64,000 nucleotides of DNA. Origin: Athripsodes cinereus. Its lineage: Eukaryota > Arthropoda > Insecta > Trichoptera > Leptoceridae. The DNA lies in contig OX388325.1 of NCBI GenBank assembly GCA_947579605.1, forward strand, positions 11,589,572 to 11,653,571, read 5' to 3'. The stretch's first letter is position 1; every line of letters starts with the position of its first letter. The notes below the pieces were generated by a model that was not told the origin of the DNA, did not search any database, and saw nothing but the letters and a program-made list of their open reading frames with translations. Of this stretch, positions 1 to 7,900 are shown piece after piece. Made by a program: the position numbers and the translations under genes.

Positions 1-947
1 TGGGGCCTACCATCTCAATGAGTTCCCGTTTTCGGACCCTTTTACGTTGTGTATACAATTAACAAAAGAAAATTTATATATATTTGGATATAAAATAATA
101 ATTTGTATCCAAAACACATTTATACATATTCTTGTGACAGTCAAAATAAAATTTCTGTTGTGTATAAAGGTTAGTCATAATAATTTTATCTTTTATATCC
201 GACACTAGCGGATATAAAAACTTACCTAAGTACTTTCTCCGTGCTGAAAATTCACAAAAGAAAACATGATACATATTCAGTAATTAATATCAAATAGGTA
301 TTTCACACACAACAGAATTCAGATTAGAAATAGTCAATGAATATAATTTCGTAAAATTTTAGCCCAACGTTATTAAAGGATTTATTTCTAAAACTATATT
401 ACAAGCTAGTCTGTGAATGCATTTTTATATACGCACTTATATGGTTTTATACATAACATACTTTTTCATGAAATATCAGAGGCGTATTCAGTTTTATCAA
501 TTTGAAACCCAAATTTAACAAAATTCAAACATTGACTATTTTTGTTAATTTAACAATAAAATCTTGTTTTGTTAGCGAGAAAAGGCTCCAACACTCGCCT
601 TTTCCGATCTGAACCGACCTACATTCACTATTGTCCAGTCTCATTAGTATACCAATATGATAAATTAAGAGAATATAATAAATATAAATATATTCATGCA
701 AATTTATATACTGAGAATAATTATAACATAATTTCAGCGGGGTCTGCTTGGTATTTCAACCTTGATAACCAGGATGAGTTCAATCGACAGACGTAATCTT
801 TTCTCGCTTGGGTAATTTGGTATCCTTTGCCAAATCTTGTGAGTGGGGCTTTTAGGAAGTTTATTTATAATAACATAATAAAAGATATTTACATATAAAT
901 AAATATGAGTAAAAATTCATGCTCATATTAGAATTTAAAATATCAGA
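1..947. other. AT-rich flank, no gene recognised
   Basis: I see no coding region, RNA gene or repeat that I can name here. Short open frames on both strands have low-complexity AT-driven composition and no recognisable domain. Confidence 0.5.
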
Positions 948-1045
948 CAATAAAATAAATAAATGATCCTGAGTACGGACTCAGTAACATTTATTTATTT
1001 TATTGATGATACTTGATAATATGAACCCTGTTCATATTATCAAGT
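948..1045. repeat. two adjacent perfect hairpins
   Basis: Positions 948-965 are the exact reverse complement of 988-1005 (18-bp arms), and an inner 6-bp stem (969-974 with 979-984) continues the fold. Five bases later, 1011-1026 pairs perfectly with 1030-1045 (16 bp, 3-nt loop). The origin is unknown. A decayed MITE, a cruciform or a short structured RNA are all possible. I see no flanking target-site duplication. Confidence 0.75.
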
Positions 1046-1480
1046 AATTTCTATAAATTTAATTTGTAACTAATATCAGTTATTCAAATTTTATTAATTG
1101 TGGAAAATAAAATAATTAACAAGATCGGTCTCATAACATATTAATTAAAATAATAAAACAAATAAACTTATCAAATCCTTAGTTTCGTCTCTGCAACTAT
1201 CTCACTGTACGACACATCTCATAATATTTATAAGGAAAATCATTAAATACTGATAGAAAAGAAAATTTTCTTTCATTCACACATTCACTTATTTCTCGTT
1301 AAATTTAATTTAAGTTGAAATAATATTTTATAAAAGTTTTGATATTTAAATGAAAACCAATGATGTAACGTAAACAAAAAATGATCCGTTTCAAAACTGT
1401 CCACCAACTGCCAGTGTGACCAGATTTTATTTTCAAAAACTACTAAATGGGGAAGTCAAAAACTACCAAAAACTACTAAA

Positions 1481-1775
1481 ATGTTAAACCAAGTTTTCGC
1501 ATTTATTCTGGAAGAAAACCGAGAAGTTTTTGAAATATTTCAAACTCCTATACCATCTCGAAAATTTAGCGACAGGGAGGTAGAAATGCAGGGGGTTCAT
1601 CGGAACCAACAAAATTTTGAAACTGATCTATTAGAAAAAAAAGTTTGGGAACCTCTTCACTATACGATGACACACTTGGACAATTACGGGAGTTTATAAA
1701 GAGATTTAAAATAATATTATTATTATTCATTGATTCATCAGCTGTACGAAGTTCGCTGGGTCAGCTAGTAAATAA
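1481..1775 (+). mobile_element. possible transposon 3' end with short unidentified ORF
   Basis: A 72-codon ORF (1481-1699) is followed by an ATT-rich run and then a segment near 1742-1770 reading GAAGTTCGCTGGGTCAGC and ending CTAGT before AAATAAATA. Endings of this type occur at the 3' ends of dispersed insect elements (RTE-like LINEs or Helitrons, from memory). The ORF matches no domain I recognise. The identification is weak. Confidence 0.25.
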
Positions 1776-1904
1776 ATAAATACTGTACAACACTACAGTG
1801 AAATGTGCAGTGGGGGAGTTTATCTCAATATTGTAATATATTAAAAACAAACTATTTTCTACTTTGTATATTACCAGTTCATTACTTTTATCTGTTTTCA
1901 CACT

Positions 1905-1918
1905 TTTCTAACTTTCAG
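1905..1918 (+). promoter_or_regulatory. 3' splice acceptor upstream of the NACHT-ankyrin ORF
   Basis: A pyrimidine-rich tract ends in TTTCAG at 1913-1918, just before GAAACC. This is a good acceptor. It implies that the coding start at 1936 lies near the beginning of a downstream exon and that a 5' non-coding exon, or possibly more coding sequence, lies upstream. The frame is open back to the acceptor. Confidence 0.55.
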
Positions 1919-1930
1919 GAAACCCAGCCA

Positions 1931-1936
1931 ATGTAA
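1931..1936 (+). promoter_or_regulatory. start-stop uORF overlapping the main ATG
   Basis: The sequence ATGTAATGG holds an ATG directly followed by TAA. The last A of that stop is the first base of the main ATG at 1936. If the 1919 exon is used, ribosomes would meet a minimal uORF that terminates exactly on the main start codon, so translation may depend on reinitiation or leaky scanning. Confidence 0.5.
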
Positions 1937-4900
1937 TGGAGCAGACCAGATCACAGGAATATTCCAAAGGTACTTCAGCCAGCACAGCAGGTTCATTCTA
2001 CCCGATCAAGATATTAGTGGCTCTCTTGCTGCGTGCTGTTTCAGAGGAACGTGACTTGCAGCTGAAGGCGGAGATCAGCGAAAGTGAAGGAGGGAAGTTT
2101 GATGATATATGTGTGTCACAATATGACCAGGACGGTAAGGAACACAATATTCTCATACAACTCAAACACAAACTATCAAATGAAACAATTAAGAAGACAA
2201 CACTCCTATCCCCTGGAGAGAAAGACTTCAGTTTACTTAAATACTTTTATTCTTATATCAAGAACATTAAAAACAATATAACAAAAATACAAGCTTTAGT
2301 ATTATATACAAATTGGGATGTGAATACGTCCTTCAAGAAATATCAGAAAGAACTCCTCTCTAGTGAAGCACCTTCCCTCTTACGGCAGGAGCCATGTACA
2401 GGATCTTATTATAAGCTCGGATATGATGACTATGAAATATTAAGTAAGCATGTTGTAAAATGTCATATGACAGATTTAGCTAAGAACTTTGCTACAAATA
2501 TAAATGATACAACAATAATTCAGCTATCGGTGAAGGATCATTTAAAATCTATTGAGTCATATTTATACAGAGATGTGTTGAAGTTCAGTGAAAACCGTGT
2601 GACAGGAGTACAGGAGGATTTCATCAATGGTGAGGGGAAGTTCAAAGGAAAAGACTCAATTCACTCATGTTTTAGGAAGGTAGTTTTTGGTTTAAACAAA
2701 GATATTATCACGAATTTACAAACACAAATTAAAAATTCTAATATACGTGTGGAGGGAGAGTTGCGTGAAGAATCTGGAGATATATGCTCCATATATGAAG
2801 AGTTTCTGGGGGAGTTCCTTGAGTTGTTTATTTTAGCCACAAATCAACCAGATGTTAATGCTATGGATGATATTATAAAAAATCTATTGAAAGAACATCC
2901 TTACTTCAAACACTGCAACATTGAAGCCGTGTATCTGTATCTTTTCAATAAAATGAATAAGTGGTATAATGACAAACATGAAATATCTTCTGAACGTTAT
3001 GGTATATGTTTCAGTAAAGTAGATTGTAATAATTTATTAATGAAAGCTTATTTGGACGAAAGGTCATCAGTACAGAAAAATAATATAGACAAGACATATT
3101 CCTCTATAAGTTTTGGTGAAGAGCACATCAATAATTTTAAGACTAAATTGGAGGATGAAACTGTTGTATCAATCATCATAAAGGGGAAGTCCCCCTGCAT
3201 TGTCATCAAGAAACTCATTGAAGCTTTCTCCAAGTTAAATGATAATAATTCCTTGTATATTGTCAATGTGAAGGAAGTGATGAATAAGGGAATGTCTCTG
3301 CAAGACATTGTGACTGGTGCAGGAGAGATTGAGCCTCTGAAGGATGTACCTAGTGAGCCCTCATCATCAATAGTAGTGTTCCACTGTAGTGACTGTAATG
3401 TCAGTGATGACTATAGTGACTGTGATGTGGACCAGTGGATAATGGAAACTAATTTAAATGAAATTATTAAGGATCTAAATAACATCAAACTGATTTTCAT
3501 ATCGCATAATGACATAAGTGATATTCTTACAAATGTACAATACAAAGACATAACTGGAGAGATATTAGCGAGTGATATATCAGATGATTCTGAAGTGTTT
3601 ACACATAAAACTCTAATATTCCAAGGAGTAGAAACATCATTAGGAAATATGTTAGAACAGTCGTGGCAAACTTTCAAACAATGTCAAATAGATTACACTG
3701 ATATGTTAAGTGAGATAGCAGAGCACATTGCAGCTGGTATGAAAATTATAATAGCGAAGGAACCACAAAATATATCTGATTTATATGCGGCACATGTACA
3801 ATGTAATAATTATAATCTGGCTGTGGAAGATTTAAAAAAAACCTTATCACAAGATAATGCTTACGTGTTTGCTGTTAATCGTGTTGCTCTGCGGAGGTTA
3901 TACCAGCAAGATAAAGCCACGTTCAAATGTCATAAAGACAACAATAAGATAGTTTTGTTTGATAAAAAAACTGAAGAAAAAAAATCATTTCAGGAACTGT
4001 GCAAAATTACTCAAAAGAATAATGAAACTTTGAAGAAGATATTTTGGGTTGAAACAGAAGACGAGTCTGTGAGTGTACCTGAAGTATTTGATCCAACATA
4101 CTATATATGTGAAGTATTTGATCCAACATACTATATACAGAGGAAATTAATTCAGAAGAGTAAAATAATAAAACTTAATACAGAGAAGATGGCTGAAATA
4201 CTCAACAGTGGAGACAAAGTTAGTGTTGTGGTGAAAAATTTAACTAATAATGAAACATTCAGAAGTAAACTACAAGATAATAAGAGTCTTATTAAAATAG
4301 AAAAATGTATGAAGAATATTATAATGTGCACAGGAGATGAAGGAGAGCGAGAGTATGAGAAGCTATGTGAAGAAGGCAATACAGTTCACCTACTGGAATG
4401 GTGCGATGATGAGGATCTGAAGTGGATACGATCCCAAGGGTCCATGGAACTATTGAGACAGAGTGAGTGCGAGTACCAAACCATAGACTTGACTTCACCA
4501 GAGTCACCATCATTTGTAATCATATCAGACGATCCTGGGATGGGCAAGTCCACATACCTGACTCATATGTCTCAACTAATGGTGAAATCTAAATGGATTA
4601 TAAGGTTAAATTATAAGGATAAGATAGTTACAGATGCAATACAACAATATCATGATAGTACAAATATTATTGAATTGTTATTGAAAACTGTATTTTTGAA
4701 CAAGATCACTTTTGTGGCGAAGGGTTTGTTGGAATTTTATATAAAATGTAAGCATGAACATAATAAATTATTATTTCTGTTTGATGGCTTAGATGAAGTT
4801 TCAACAGACAAACAGGATGTAGCTAGGGCATTGCTTAAATCTCTCGTACAGGAAACATCTAGTACCGTCTACCTCGCCACACGACAACATTACGCACCCT

Positions 4901-7900
4901 CAGTTGAGGACCAACATTCCACTATCTCTACAAGGCTTAAAGAAATATCTTTAGAAGACCAGTGCAAGTTCTTGTCTAATTACTGGTCCAACTGTTTAAA
5001 TTATCAAGTAGAGGATGATTCAGGAGCTAAAACATTTCTGGAGAGAATGTCTGAAGCCCTGAGAGATACTAAGAGGTTTATAGGGATACCTCTGTTCCTG
5101 AGAATGATAACTGAAGTTTCCTTTACTTACATACAAAATAACACTAACAATGAGCTCTTCAATATGAATTCACTGTACGAGCATTTCATCAATACTAAAT
5201 TTGTAATATATTTTAATGATAAAGGGAGCTATATAAATGACCCCTCAATGCGAGAAGATATAAAGAAACAAAAAATAAACCATTTCTGTGAGTTTTCCTT
5301 TCGACACTTGTTTGCAAATTATTACAATAAACACATTAGAAATAATAATAAACCAGAAATCCTAATGAATCCTAATGGGTATTTGTTACTTGGACTGGTG
5401 CAGTATAAGTCTGATGGCTCCAGTGAGGAATTAACATTCGTTCATCAAACTTTCTATGAACATTTTTGTGCAAAGTATTTAGTAGATTGTCTTCAAAATA
5501 AAACGAGTAATAAGACGTGCTATGATATGGCACTGGAAGTTATTAAAGATGAATTATATTCAGTGGATAACAGTGATAAGTATCGTATGGTGACATTGTT
5601 TATGAATCTTATGTTGCTTGCTGATCTTCCATTACACAAGGCGATATATAGTGAGGACTGGGAATCATTTTACAAGTTACTGCATGAAGACCTGAGAGAC
5701 AAACAAGATGCACTGGGCAGATCCACCTTACACGTGGCTGTACAACATAATGACATAGATATGATGGATGCTCTGTTACTTGCTGACTATGATGCAGCAC
5801 TGTGTGATGCTTACGGTAGAACACCTTTACATTGGTTGATATGCAACCAAAGATTTAATTATGTGTTATCTTTGATTAATTTGTGTATTGATAATAAGTT
5901 TAATAAAAATGTTTTGATAAATAATAGTGATACAGAATTACTTGCAGAGAGCAAATTAATAAAAATGATTAATATTAGAGATATATATGGACACACAGCT
6001 CTGTACTATGCAGCCAATAGAGAGGAATGGGGGGCATGTATTCATTTAATAAAACATGGAGCCAACTGTGATGTTCTCTGTGAAGATCAAGCGATTCAAT
6101 TTGTTAAACTTATGAATGATGAGTTCAAAAACGATTATAATTATAAAACACATGTCATATTACCACTGATTATATTACTTAAAAGGAATTTTAATAAAAT
6201 AATTCAAATGGAAGATGGAATTAAACTTATTCAGGATATAATTGTAAACTGTTTATATAAGAATATGTTCTGGATAGTTTCTCATATTGTTAGACAATGT
6301 GGAATATTAAGTGTACGAACATCTATATTGAGAGACATAGATCTAAATATATATTATAAATTACCAAACCTTATAAAAGATATTGCTGTGAGTGATGAGG
6401 ATTGTTTGACAGTTCTGAAGTATTTCCATGACGATAACTCAAGTTATAGGAATGTACAGAATAATCATCTGCAAACATGTCAAGAGACAGCAGTAAAATG
6501 TAATCGTTTTAAAACATTTAAATACATAATGACATTAATGAAGGACAATATTCAGTCTCAGGATGTCATGAGATGTCTGGAGTTAGCAATAAAGAGTTGC
6601 TGTATGGATATTATAAAATATATTTGTACAAAACATAGAGATGTTGATAAGGGTGCAGCTCTCATGTGTGCAGCTCAGTATGGGAGACTGGGTGCAGTCA
6701 AGTACTTATGTGATGCAGGAGCTAATACTAGTCAGAGGGACAGTAAAGGGAAGACAGCACTTCACTATGCAGTTCGGAGTAGGAGGACAGATATTTTGAA
6801 GTATCTTGTTAGCAAAGGATGTGATTTTAATATTCCTGATTCTCAGGGGAGCACAGTTTTAGACTATGCACTTCACAATGTAAGGTGTGGTGGTTATCTT
6901 TGTGATGAGAGTTTCTCATGCATTCAATATTTAGTAAAGGAATGTGAATCCATATCAGGTTCTTCCCTTGTTAAAACTTATTACAGTTACATAAAACAAG
7001 TTTGTGAAGTGACCTATGTGAATGTAAATGATAAAGATTCCAATGGAAAGACTTTCTTACACAAAGCTGTTGAGATGAACAGTGAAGTGCTTGTTAGACA
7101 TCTAATATCTTTGGGAACAGATGTCAACGCAATGGACAGTGTGGGCAGAACACCTTTGGAATATTTAAATAAGCCATCAGATATATCACTTGTGTTACTT
7201 CTGAATGGTGCTCATTATAAATGTTCAGTCAAAGATTTTATTCTAAAAAAACACAAATTCGACTCTACTCTCTGGAATGTGGAGGATGGCTCCATGGGCA
7301 CCTTGCAAACATTACTACACAAGGCTTATGTGTTGGGTAAAGACTGCTTATCGTTCCCTATGACTAATATGGAAGAAGAAAGTGATACTAGTTATGATGA
7401 TATAAGTGATGATGAGGATAGTGATGATGATGGTAGTGGTCAAACAGCTAGTGTCCTGTCTTATATATTGAATACGTTTGGTAATCTGACAAGACATAAA
7501 CCACTGAACACATCCATACAAGATGATGCTGGAGACACTCTGTTACACATTATAGCACGCCGCGGTGACACATACAATGTGAAAGTTCTCTTAAGGAGAG
7601 GTGCTAAGTATAATATTCTCAATAACAGAAGAGAAACACCTACACAGTGTTGTACATCAGACTCTAAGGAACATTGTGATATTGTAAAGAAATTTAGTAA
7701 TATTTCTAATTTCTTTGATTTTGTCAAAAGGGAAAACCTTAGCGAACTTAAAGGAATGATAATCTCCTATATTAATGTAAGAGATGAAACAGGAAGAACA
7801 GCTTTACACTGGGCTGTGTTTAATAAGAACTATCAAATAGTGCGATATCTGCTGAGGAGAGGTGCCCGTACAGAACTCACTGATGATAATCGACAAACTT

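Noticed and set aside
1481..1699. 72-codon ORF before the NACHT-ankyrin gene as its first exon
   Set aside because: It ends in a stop, has no donor in frame, and sits next to a transposon-like 3' end.
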